From Brachypodium distachyon (taxonomy: Eukaryota > Streptophyta > Magnoliopsida > Poales > Poaceae), in NCBI RefSeq assembly GCF_000005505.3, contig NC_016131.3, positions 43,981,355-44,045,354 of the forward strand: a DNA stretch of 64,000 bases, written 5' to 3'. The notes under the pieces were generated by a model. That model worked only from the letters and a program-made list of their open reading frames with translations. It made no database searches and had not been told where the DNA came from. A program made the translations under genes and the position numbers. This document shows, in pieces, positions 44,978 through 55,672 of the stretch (position 1 is its first letter; each line of letters begins with the position of its first letter).

Positions 44978-45955
44978 AATAGATGCTGTACGCTTGCGCG
45001 TGAGACGAAGCGGGCATGCAGGATGGATGGTCTCTACAGTCTACAGTAGCTAGTACCAGCACTCTGGCTGCATGAGAGGACGAAAAGTAAATGCCTCATT
45101 TGTTTTCTGCTCCTTAATTCTTATTGTTCACTTGTCGCGTGTACTTGCTGTACGAGTTTGTTCTCGCAGCAGCAGTTGTTGTATCGTAGAGTATGCCAGT
45201 TTTAATGAATTTGCATCCATGTTCTTTTTCTGTGTGTGAAATACTGGATGCTTTCGCTTCTAATCGGGTCTGAACACGAGAAGCTGCATGCTTAAGAAAC
45301 AATGGAACAACATTGAGCATGCTGACTGTGATCTTTGCCCCGCAACCGAAACTGTCGATCATATTCTCCTGAGATGCCGAGCAGCTCATCATCTTTGAAC
45401 AGAATTGGGCTTTAATTGACCAAGCGACCATTAAAAAAAAATTTGACCAAGCGATCAGTGCAGCATCTGCTAATTTGGACGACATTTTGGGAAACACAAC
45501 GGCTCTATACATTTTATTATTCCCTCTATTCCTAAATTCTTGTCTTAAAGTTTTCAAAATCTGGATATATCTATTTTTATAAAGCGTCTAGATACATAGA
45601 TACATGTAATATTTCGACAAGAATTTAGAAATGAACGTAGTACTATTTTATTTTACTTTTTTTTAACCGTAAGGAAGAAATGTTTCTTTACCAGTCCAGT
45701 TCAATGGAAGCATCGGAAAAGCCTTCAGCCGAAGAGTGAAGCATATTCCAATCTTTCAATCTGGCCCAAATGCTCGTGCACGGCCCAACACGTGCAACCA
45801 TTTCCGCGTTTCGCTGCTTTCGCAACACCTCTTCTCCAGCGACAGTGCGACACTTGCAGCAGTGCTTCCCCAAAGTCCCCACCTCCTCTCACCGACCCAA
45901 GCGAAGCAGAGCTCCCCGTCCGCGATCCCCCGCCGCCGCAGCGCCGAAGGCAGCT
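44978..45955. other. Spacer with a MITE; 5' flank of the PTPA gene
   Basis: 44978-45200 is the likely 3' UTR of gene C. A MITE lies at 45518-45642. 45700-45955 is the 5' UTR and promoter side of PTPA; no TATA box was recognised. Confidence 0.5.
45518..45642. mobile_element. Stowaway-like MITE
   Basis: TTCCCTCTATTCCTAAATTC on the left pairs with GAATTTAGAAATGAACGTAG on the right, with AAAGCGTCTAGATACAT inside. It is flanked by TA. Confidence 0.6.
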
Positions 45956-48900
45956 ATGTCCAACCCCGAATCGAGCCCCCAAGCCGCCGCATCCACCTCG
46001 CCTACCTCCCACGCCGGTCACACCCACACCCCGCTCTGCCGTTCCTGCGGCGCCCCCGCCGCGGCGCCCACTCCCGTGCCCTGGTCCGCCGACTCCTCGC
46101 CGCCCGCGTACCGCCCCATCCGCATGCCGGCCATCAACGCGCCCACCAACACGGCAGCCATCGTCCTCTCCCCTGTGCCGCAGCCCCTCCCGGTGCCGCC
46201 CGCCTCACCGCCGTTCGCCTTCCAGGCCCCCGCCAAGCGCATCGCGTCCCCCGATGACATCGCCCGCTTCCACGCCTCCCTCCACGGCCGCCACTTCCTC
46301 GGATTCGTCGCCGCGCTCTCGGCCTCCGTCCATGGCCGCAAGCTTTCCGACCCGCTCCCCTGCCCTCCCTCCCCCGCCGTCTCCGCGCTCCTCGACCTCA
46401 TCTCCGCGCTCTCCGCCCTTGTCGCGTCCACCCCGCCGTCGCCGCACAACTCCCGCTACGGCAACCCCGCGTTTCGCCTCTGGCACGAGAAGCTCTCGGA
46501 CTCCGTCAATGAGCTGATCGCTCCGATTACAGCCACCGCCGCGTCCTCCTCGGACCTCGCTGGCGCCGAGGTCGAGCTCGCGCCGTACCTTCTCGACTCC
46601 TTCGGAAACGGCTCCCGCATCGACTACGGCACGGGGCACGAGACCAACTTCGCCGCCTTCCTCTATTGCCTGGCACGGCTCGGTCTCATCAACGAGCCTG
46701 ATTACCCCGCCGTGGTGCTACGCGTGTTTGCTGCCTACCTCGACCTCATGCGCACGCTGCAGGACACCTACCTGCTGGAACCTGCAGGCTCCCACGGTGT
46801 GTGGGGGCTCGATGATTACCATTTCCTGCCCTTTGTGTTCGGGGCTGCACAGCTGATCGATCATAAGTACATGAAGCCCAAATCGATCCACAACCCAGAT
46901 ATCTTGGAGAACTTCTCAAAGGAGTACATGTACCTGGCGTGCGTCATGTACGTAAAAAAGGTGAAGAAGGGGCCCTTTGCGGAGCACTCGCCAATGTTAG
47001 ATGATATCAGTGGCGTGCCGAACTGGAAGAAGGTGAACAGTGGGCTGCTCAAGATGTACAAGGCTGAAGTGCTTGAGAAGGTGCCGATCATGCAGCATTT
47101 CCTCTTTGGTTCGCTCATCAAATGGTATGTATCACAACCTTTCTTTAATTTATGGTGTAATTCTATCATGGAAAAGGACAAGAGAGAAGTTAGGGCTTTA
47201 GTTTTCTTTCCCAAGTAGGCTTGAAATTAACATAATGATTTTGAGGGGGGAACTAGTTTTAATAAGGAACCTGTAGCCTTAGAAGCAAGACAATTTTGGG
47301 CTGAGGTACAACTACAACATGACATCATGAGCCAACTATTCCTACAAAATATCAACTGTAATGAGTCCAAAATGTTTGCGTCCTTATGCATGTTTTGAGT
47401 GATGTGGTATAAGTAGGAGCGAAGTACAACTGACAGTGTTAAAAAAAACTAGCTAAATGAACTGAGTTGCTACGGGATTAAAGAAGTGTTGCATGAGTTC
47501 CTTAAATGCGCTTGGTGCCCTCATATTCCCAAAATTTGTGCTAAATTAATAGTGATGTTAAAATATACATTAATCCAATCAAAAGATCATGGTATCCATA
47601 TCTGCAACATAGAATGGGTGGCAACTATGGTGATTTTCTAGCAATCTGGGGAATAGTCTGAGTGGAGTGAACGGATGGCCACCAACCCATATCTTTCTTT
47701 ATAGGAGTAAAGATAATGAAAAAGAAATACAAACTCAACAATTTGCAAGGCATTGTTTGAGTATGAGTTTAGGTTGATTATTTTTGTTCTGCACATGTGA
47801 TGTAATGTGTAGGTTATGTTAGAAGAAAGAGCATGTTGAGATATTTCCAAATTGTTTTATTTTGTTAAAGTTGGAACAAAGTTCTGTTGATCCAATGCCG
47901 TTTTGATTTTTGATCTGTATCCGAAGGCGTGTTTGAGGAATTACTCTAAATCAGTGATCATGCAAACGTATGAAATTTCATTCTCAGACTATCCATGAAA
48001 CAGAATGGATGCCATTGTTTTTCTTGCTAAACTTTCTTTGAATGCATTGACTGTTGGAAGTAGAGTGTCCTTTAAGTTGATGTAAGTATGTTTAAGCAGC
48101 CATACTTGTTACTTTTGTTATGCTAATAGTTGACAAAAAAGGTAGTTTTGATTTCCCCTTGTCTTGAGAAAATTTCTCTTGGCATTTGGATGCTTAATGC
48201 ATCGTTCTAGACTATTTCTGTTGGGAAGAACAGTATGATTTTACCTGGGGTTATAAAAACGTGCTATGAAGATGCCTTCAAGTCGTTAGTATGTCCTCAA
48301 GAAACTATGCTTGGTTGGTAGCCCATTTGCCAATGCCAAAACTTGCCAATAGTTGGCAAAAAGTAGGCAACCTGAGAGGATACGCCAATGAATTGGCCAA
48401 AATACAATCACCAGCCAAAGATTTGGCCTTACATAAGAATTGGTTTGGGCAATTGGGGATGTAAACCAAGCATGCCTAAGCCATTGCAATATAAAACTAA
48501 GCCTCACTGCAAGTATCTTTCAGAGCATGGAAGGAAGAGGAGACCAGCTAGCTATCGATCCACAGATGAGTCTATAAAACTAAGCCTCACTGCAAGTATC
48601 TTTCAGAGCATGGAAGGAAGAGGAGACCAGCTAGCTATCGATCCACAGATGAGTCTCAATTAGTGCGACAAACTAATAAATTATTTTATTCCGTGCATAC
48701 CTGGCATCAAATTTCTGTATGCGATGGTTTTTACTTGTTTAGAGTTCATGTGCTCAAAATTGTTCCTCCGCGTGTAGGCTTACTGAAATACTTCTCTCTA
48801 TCAGTCTTTCAGTTGATGGTATAGTTGAGCTGTGTCTGTAATTTTCTCCACATCCATTGATTTTGTATGCAATACAAGGTTTCCTGATTTTCTTTGGAAG

Positions 48901-50398
48901 ATGAATTGTGAAATCCTAAGTTGCACAGTATGGATATACAGGAAAATAGCATTATCCAGAAACAGCCATAAGGGGATGCACGAGTATATCAATATTTTGG
49001 AAAAAAAATGCAGCATCTAACAAAGACAAAATGATACTCCCTCCGTCCCAAAATAAGTGGCGTGAAATTGTTTAGATTCTTATACAAATCCACGTCACTT
49101 ATTTTGGGACGGAGGGAGTACTTTTTTAGATGAGAGTACTGCGTTGTTGCTTCCTTTTCATTGATCAATAAGTCCTCTCAGTGGTTGGTTACCGGTGCGG
49201 GTCATGCCACTGTCTCCAGATGCCATCCCTCCTGACGTCCCTAGCATCCCAGCAAAACAGCAACAGAAAGCAACAACAACAGCAGCAAGCCAGCAACTCA
49301 GCAAGATCAAGAGGGGAGGGGACTCAGGGGAGATGAGGACATGATGTCACCTTGTTTGCGGTGTGGGCGCCTGATGACTTCGAAGAAGATGGATGGCATG
49401 CCACCGGACATGGAGGATATGGTAGTCGATGCAATGTGGTCACGGTTGCCGGGCCCCCCTTCGTATCGTGCAGGGCGTCGGGATTGGGCGCCAGAGCGAG
49501 CGATGCGTGCCTGCCTCATGCCTCTTTAAGTCTAGGTTTCCTGATGTTGGGCCTTACATGGGCTTTAAATACATGGGTTATTGGAAACGTACTGAGAAGT
49601 ATCCCAGCTGTATCCTATTTTACTTATTTATGTTAAAATAAAAGGGGATATTCGGTGATACGGTACACACGCATCCCCATATCCCATGCATTATGCATTG
49701 TGATACTGTCGAACCTGGAGTGTCTGTGCTTCTAAGGTTAAAGGTAGCGCTTATGAACCGCCTCAGTTAGATAGTCGGATGACAGGGTTACACCGATACA
49801 ACACTAAGATTGTGTATTATGTTTTGCTATGTGGTTTGCAACATATTTTATGTGAACACAGCGAAAAGTGACACTTGGAACAAAACTGCTTAGCTTTACA
49901 CCTTGTTGGTAAATCGACACCCTGGACAGTCACAAGTTCACAAGTCACTATACTGGAGCCACAGAAGATAGTTCATGTTGTATGTAATATTGAGCATCAG
50001 TAAGTATAATGCTAGAACTTTTTTTGTGCCAATTAAATGTCTCAAAATTTTCTTCTGAACCATAATTGCAATGAATCCTTCATTTGAGATGGGTTCACGT
50101 TACTTGGGTGTGGTAGAGAGTTCTTGTGCTGTTTTTATAATACAGTAGAAATCTCTTAAATGTTGCAAGTACAAAACTTCTGTGGGCACATCTAGGTAAG
50201 GGCCATCCTTTTACCTCCACAGCAAGTTTTTGTTGCCTCCTACTTGATCAGTGGAGTTGTGCTTGTACCCTTCATACTGCATCATATTTTATTTTATTTT
50301 GTCACCGCATCATAAATTAATGTGTCGGCAAACATTTTGGATCATGTGATGTAATGTGACATCTGGTCTGTGTTCCGTTTTTCTTCAGGGAGGATTAA
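45956..50398 (+). CDS. PTPA: Serine/threonine phosphatase 2A activator (PTPA), two coding exons
   Basis: PTPA is a peptidyl-prolyl isomerase-type chaperone that activates PP2A by helping load metal into its catalytic subunit. Coding exons are 45956-47124 and 50389-50398 (392 residues). The start is the first ATG in a favourable context (MSNPESSPQAAAS). A low-complexity Pro/Ala-rich N-terminus with a CRSCG pair is followed by the PTPA domain (PF03095) from about residue 90: IASPDDIARFHAS, LLDSFGNGSRIDYGTGHETN, FAAFLYCLARLGL, VWGLDDYHFLPFVFGAAQL, YMYLACVMYVKKVKKGPF, EHSPMLDDISGVPNWKKVNS and HFLFGSLIKW. The donor AATG|GTATGT and acceptor TTCTTCAG|GGAG join Trp, then Glu-Asp-stop, so exon 2 codes only the last residues. 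The long intron holds a MITE, a TIR element and an 83-bp duplication. AATAAA at 50705 is a candidate polyadenylation signal. Confidence 0.9.
48308..48472. mobile_element. MITE-like TIR element in the PTPA intron
   Basis: TGCTTGGTTGGTAGCCCATT at the left pairs with GGCAATTGGGGATGTAAACC and AAGCA at the right. The interior is rich in TTGGC/GCCAA words. No target duplication is clear. Confidence 0.45.
48491..48656. repeat. Perfect 83-bp tandem duplication
   Basis: 48491-48573 and 48574-48656 appear identical (starting ATAAAACTAAGCCTCACTGC and ending CACAGATGAGTCT). It lies in the PTPA intron. Confidence 0.9.
49037..49118. mobile_element. Stowaway MITE with TA target duplications
   Basis: An 82-bp element: CTCCCTCCGTCCCAAAATAAG on the left and CTTATTTTGGGACGGAGGGAG on the right are perfect inverted ends, flanked by TA on both sides. 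It lies in the PTPA intron and looks young because its ends are intact. Confidence 0.9.
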
Positions 50399-50704
50399 AC
50401 TTCAAAATCTCTGCTTTGCGGCAAATCTCCAGCTACAGCGACCCTCGCCGTGCAAGTAACCAAGTACTCCCTAGGTGATGCAAAGACTGATGTATAGCGA
50501 TGCTGCTCCGTGTCAGTAGAAGACAGATCTATAGATATTCACTTTCCACCTACAGGGAAATGGGCTCCTGGTTAGGAGATGTATGATTTCTACAGTGTTC
50601 CAGTGTAGTGTTTCATCAGACTGCTATGTTGCTTGAATTCTGGGACCTGTCGCTGTCCACCTTCCGTTTCTTGAGGATTCCCTTGAGGACAAGCTAGGAG
50701 TACT

Positions 50705-50710
50705 AATAAA
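50705..50710 (+). terminator. Candidate polyadenylation signal of PTPA
   Basis: AATAAA about 310 bases after the stop codon. Confidence 0.4.
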
Positions 50711-51240
50711 TACATGACTGCAGTGAAACAATTTCCTGTTGCATTTTTGGTGACTGCTTATGCCAAAGGTAACCGAGCTACCTGTAAAGCTGTGCTTACC
50801 TAATGCTTTTAGTCAGTTTGACTGTGGAAGCACACTGGTCAATCTAAATCCTAACCACCAGCAGTTCGTAATTGTTTGTCTCATCCGGAAGTCTGGTGGC
50901 AGATGCAATGGGTTGATTCCTTTCGCATGTGGCTTACTGTAGATAATTGCGGTGACATCAAGCGGCAGGGTTGTGCCGTTGTGCCTGCTCGGGAGGTGGA
51001 GGCGGTGAGCTCCATCACAGCCGCCGCCGCAGGGATCCGCCGGCAGCGAGGGGAACCGAGCCGCTGCGTCGTAGTTTAATATTTTTTTTTGTCTGTCTAT
51101 TCAATTTTCATCTATCTGTTCGAATTATGTCTGAATATACAAATGCAGTTTGAATTCTGACTACCCAGTTCGAATTCGGTTTGTCGACCTGTCCGAATTC
51201 TAGCGCCAACTGTTATTTTTAATTTACAGATCGGTGTCGT
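50711..51240. other. Spacer downstream of PTPA
   Basis: No gene is supported. 51115-51205 carries four GTTCGAATT or GTCCGAATTC-like words spaced about 20-30 bp apart. Confidence 0.35.
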
Positions 51241-51242
51241 AA

Positions 51243-52690
51243 ATTTTGCTTTAGCGCAACTCTAGCGTGGCGACGCATTTCGGCCCGCGCGGTCCGTTCA
51301 AGTCGAAACGGACAAAACGCGCGCCTGGCGGAGCGAAGCATTTCCGCCCCGGTCCGCTTTTTCAGTCTGTGGGGACACATTTCGGCCGCAAATATGTGCC
51401 GGGCGTTTCCACGGACGAGAAACAGAGCGCCGCGCGGTCCGGTTGGTCTGCGCAGTCTTTTATTAAAAGGGGATCCCGTCGTCCCCATTTCCCCGTCCCC
51501 ATTCACTCGCCCCCACTCACCACTGCCCAAACCCCCAAACCCTAGAGCTTCCATGGCCCCCAAGCACTACTGGCCGCCGGCGAGGAACAACCACGAGGTT
51601 GGCTCCTCGTCGGGAGCTCGCTCGATGCTGGCATCAACTCGGGCGCCCTTCCACATTACCCCGGCCAGGGCACGGGACGGGATGGACGTCCCCGTGTCCT
51701 GGCTAGACGTGCATTTGCCGGCACGGCTGGCACCTCAACTCGGCTAGGGTTCCGATGCCGCCAGTGCCGGCCTCCGACAGGGCGCGCCACGACGATATCC
51801 GGCGTCGTCGGGCCGCACTGCCCGCCAACGTGCGCCGCCCCCCTGCCTTTGCCCCCGGACTCTCCGAACTAGGACCTCTGGTTCCAAACGGAGCACGACG
51901 ACCGATGGCAGAATTACTTCTTTGTGGTGGCGGAGGCGGGTCCGCCAGCGGAGGAGGAGGAGAACGAGGCTCCGGCGTTGCTGGAGCCAAAGGAGGAGGA
52001 GGCGGACGACGAGAAGGCGCAGTACCTCACCACCTTTGAGGCCTCAAAGGAGGAGGCGTTGCTCGAGCCACTCACCGCCGACGAGGAAGCCGAGCAACCA
52101 CGAGCGACGGAGGAGGCCTCAATGCTCGACGAACTCCGGATGTAGCCAGACCTCGGCGCCGCCCTCTACGTCTCGGTGCGCGAGGCCGGCGTAGATGCGC
52201 CGGTGCCACTAGTGACGGCACCCTTGGTGGAGGTCAAGGAGGAGCCGGGGGAGCCATGGTCGGGCAGGACCGGATTACCTCCTCGTCGGTCGAGTGCTGG
52301 AGCCCGCCATGTCCGAAGATCATTTGCTTGGATCCGGACTCCGAGTAGATGATCTATTAGTTTTTATTATTATATGTAGTACTTTTAATATCATGTAGTA
52401 GTACTTTCATCTGTATTAGTACAAAATTTGTACTAATCTAGTACAAAATGGACGACACTTTTTATGCATAGGAGGAAGTACTATATATGAAATGGCTACC
52501 TTTTGTATGTCTTTTTTTTTGCATATGAAATGGGCCGCCTCACTAGACGCACAACCCAACCAAAACGGACGAAGGCCGGACTTGGGCTTTTTTTTCTGTC
52601 CGGCCCGCGACCCAAACGGATCAAAACGGTTCGTTTAGGTAAACCGAATGTTTCCCTAAAACAAGGGTAAACCGAATATGCATTTTACAG
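51243..52690 (+). mobile_element. GC-rich mobile-like segment with gene-like interior
   Basis: The left part GCGCAACTCTAGCGTGGCGA followed by CGGCCCGCGCGGTCCG looks like a terminus of a grass TIR family (compare CTGGAGTTGCTCTT at about 63061-63074). Inside, a TATA-like TTTTATTAAAAGG (51459), CCAAACCCTAG and an ATG at 51554 imitate a promoter and leader. The frames 51554-51747 (MAPKHYWPPARNNHEVGSSS) and 51924-52145 (Glu-rich) are separated by shifts and stops. A similar mixture is seen at 62150-63075. A MITE remnant lies at 52401-52480. Coding status is doubtful. Confidence 0.35.
52401..52480. mobile_element. Stowaway-like MITE, degenerate
   Basis: The interior TTAGTACAAAATTTGTACTAATCTAGTAC and the end CACTTTTTATGCATAGGAGG resemble the copies at 61568 and 63792. 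Confidence 0.5.
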
Positions 52691-52779
52691 ATCGTTCATG
52701 TACAAGTCCGTAGACACGTAACGAGAGCAGGAAACCCTAGTCGTTGCTGCCGTCGCCGCGGAAGCATCAATCTTCAGCA

Positions 52780-52828
52780 GTTCCCCTCGTCTCTCACGGC
52801 CGATCTGGCGTTGAGAGACGAGGGGAAC
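52780..52828. repeat. Perfect 17-bp hairpin
   Basis: GTTCCCCTCGTCTCTCA (52780-52796) is followed after 15 bases by its exact reverse complement (52812-52828). Confidence 0.85.
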
Positions 52829-52980
52829 CACAGATCAATGTCTGGCATCCAGTTTGTTACCTTCTTTTGTTAGGTTTGTGTGTTCTTCTCGCTGACGTCT
52901 TGGCGATGGAGACATCGTCTTCTAGAAGATTGCTGTCCCGGCTCCTTCCTCGTCCGGCTATAGGCGGTGCAACCTATGTC

Positions 52981-53826
52981 AGAGCATCTTCAATAGTAGC
53001 CCTTATATCAAGGCCCCTAAATGTTGTTTAGGGGCTTTCCCTAAATTTTTGAGCCCTTGTTTCAATTTCCATCTTCAGCAGGAGCCTCTATATTCTAGCA
53101 CCTATTTAATTTTTCCATTACATTGACACATGTGGGCCATCTATGAGTGGAACATTTTTCTTTTTCTTCTTTCTTCTGTCTTCTTCCCCGAGATATGAGA
53201 GGTAGATGCGCTTTTCTTCCCCATGGAGGCCGACGAGCGCTGCCAATGGCGGAGGAGGCTGCGCGGCCAAAGGAGGAGAGGGGTGGCGGGAGGAACAGAT
53301 GGTCGCGCAGCGGGGGCGAGGGGATGGGGGCGCGGCCGGGGCAAGGCGATGGGGGCGGCGACCAGAGGAGGAGATGGGGGCAGAGCGAGGCTAGCGACGG
53401 CGGTGCGGCCAGGCAATGCAGTGAGGCGGCGGACGGCGACATGGCTCCGTAGCCCGCCGGCAGCCGTTGGCGGTGGAGGCGGCGCGGCCAAGGGTACCGC
53501 AGCACTGCAGAGGCGAGGCGCGGCGGCGGTCGGTGGGGGCAGCGAGGCGTGGCGGATCGGCCGCCGGCGAGGCGTGGGACGGCGGGGGGGCGGCCGGTAG
53601 TGTGGCATGGACAGAGAGAGGAGTGAGGGATGGTGACGTGGCATGGAAAGGGAGGAATAGGGGCCTCCCTTCGGAGCCCCTGGGAATGAGGGCTTGAGGG
53701 GTAGATTTAGGGGCCTTTCTATTTTAGGAGCTTTAATAGAGGCCCTGCTGAAGATGTTTTTTTGGCTTCGGCCCCTAAAAACGGAGTAGGAGCCTTGTTT
53801 AGGGGCCCTGCTGAAAATGCTCTTAT
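52981..53826. mobile_element. TIR element with GC-rich interior (AGAGCATCTTCAATAG family)
   Basis: AGAGCATCTTCAATAGTAGC, GGCCCCTAAATG and TTTAGGGGCTTTCCC at the left are mirrored by TTGTTTAGGGGCCCTGCTGA and AAATGCTCT at the right. The same words occur in the element at 26905. The GC-rich interior (53200-53660) has long frames on both strands with no recognised domain. Confidence 0.6.
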
Positions 53827-54480
53827 GGAGTCAGTGGTTCTCACGACACGTTTTTCGTGTTTTTGGTCTTTTTCTTTGTTTGATTCATCGACAAAGAAGA
53901 AGTTTTACAGCTTGTATTGCAAGAGGTATGACCCCGGCCATGGTGTGTTCAATGATTTTAGGTTCTCGCCGTTTGAGGTTGGCCTCATGCGATTTTTTAA
54001 AACCTATAAAGTTACTTCAGCTTATGTAAGCATAGTATTATGCAATTTTGTCAACTGAAGCATCAAGATGCGAAGGTTGGCTCAAGAAAAGTTTACTTCG
54101 AAGGACTACAATGAGTTTTTAGTTTTGTTGAGTGTGTTTGTGTTTGTCCGTGTATCTATTTTTTTACTCTTTTCATACCAAAATAAGTGACGCGGACTAC
54201 AATGAGTTTTTAGTTTTATTGAGTGTGCTTGTGTTTGTCCGTGTATCTATTTTTTTACTCTTTTCTTACCAAAATAAGTAAAGCGAATTATATAATAATA
54301 TATACAAATCTTCGTGTTTCACGAATCAACGCCACATAGTTGGTCTCAAAAAGTTCATGTACGAGATCTGCGATGCTGTGAACTGGCAACCCCGGACATG
54401 CAGACCACGCGACCATTGGTGCCACCGATCCGTCCTGTCCAGCTTCAACTGACAGGCCGGGCCCAGAGTCTGACAGGGAA
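53827..54480. other. Spacer upstream of the SNF2 gene, with a tandem duplication
   Basis: 54103-54285 contains two imperfect 91-bp tandem copies. No gene is supported. Confidence 0.45.
54103..54285. repeat. Imperfect 91-bp tandem duplication
   Basis: GGACTACAATGAGTTTTTAG...TTTTTTTACTCTTTTC occurs at 54103 and again at 54194 with few substitutions. Confidence 0.8.
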
Positions 54481-54499
54481 TGAAAAGATCCGACACGGC

Positions 54500-55672
54500 C
54501 CGACGGCCCGACCCAACACAACAGCTTTCGTTCCTCCGCCTCCACGACGCCGCTCCTCCACCTGTCCGTCCCTTCCCCCTCCGTCCCCGGGAACTCTCCT
54601 CTCCTCCCCGTCCCGTACCTGATCTCCGCCGCCGCCGCCCAATTCGGCACCACCACCACCCCACCGGTCTCGCCAATTCCTCCCCCGCCGCTGAATCGCG
54701 CGCCGCGAGGGCCGATCTCGCTGGTTCTTGCTTCCTGCGAGGTGCGTGCTTCTGTTGGAATTACTAATTAGGCTACTGTTTATTGGCTTTCCTCCTCCTC
54801 CCCCCGAGGTTATTCATGCTCGGGTTTAGCTCCGGTTCACTGATTGCTTCCATGGGTTTGAGCTTCGGAGGGAACTTAGTTAATGGTCTCGGATCGAGTT
54901 GGGATGGGAGGTCGGGTTGTTTTTGTCCGTAGGGTTTCGTGTGCCACGGCGGGAGATTGGTTGATCCCGTCGAGCTGAGGTGCTCTGCAGCCCTGATGCA
55001 GGATTTAGTCCGATCGCCCGTTTGTTCCGGGTCCGTTCTGTTTTCTAGTGTTGAAATGACATGTTTAAACCCGTCAGTTTGTCAGTGTAGACCTAAGTCT
55101 CATGAATCGTCAGCATGGGCGTAGGGTTTTATCGATCCATTTCTAGATTTGAACTGATCGGTAAAGTCTACCCAGTCAGTGCTGTCATCCGAGTGTGGTT
55201 TACTATAGGTTCCAATTTATGTGTTTCCATTCTCCAGAAAAAAGAAAAAGTCGATATCTTTTTGGTATCATTTTGATCTTATTTAGTATTAGATAATGCA
55301 GAAGAATTTCTTATGCCTACTACAATCGCAAAAGGACAAAGGATTGTTTATGAGGACTTCCCCTCGAAATAATTCCGCAAAAGCTTGTGTCTCGTCTTCC
55401 GTGCTGTGACTCACAACTTGATATGTACTCAGCTGCAATTTCTTGTGATCCGTTTGCAGGTCAAGTGAGGATAAATCAAGTAAACTGCGAGTGCTACCGC
55501 AAACTGTTCGGTGTGCGTTATCGGTATGGCTTGCCAATCAATCCACATAAATTTGGCAGTCGGTTTGCTTTAACCCCGGTGTCTGAACAATTGGTTGAAA
55601 CGACCTTGCTTATGCGTGCACAGTCTGCAATTGTAAGCACAATGGAGTCCTGAAAACACAGATTTGGTGCAC
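54500..55672 (+). other. Likely 5' UTR exon and first intron of the SNF2 gene
   Basis: A C-rich leader ends at TGCGAG|GTGCGTG (about 54739), a good donor. Possible acceptors are GTTTGCAG at about 55458 or ACACAG at about 55660, both before the proposed ATG at 55673. No long frame precedes that ATG. Confidence 0.45.

Noticed and set aside
45792..46517. A Pro/Arg-rich plus-strand frame over PTPA exon 1
   Set aside because: Shifted reading of the PTPA coding exon, which has strong family motifs in its own frame.
51115..51205. tRNA-like B-box words (GTTCGAATT) in series
   Set aside because: The four words are irregularly spaced, do not match the B box fully and have no partner A box or acceptor stem.
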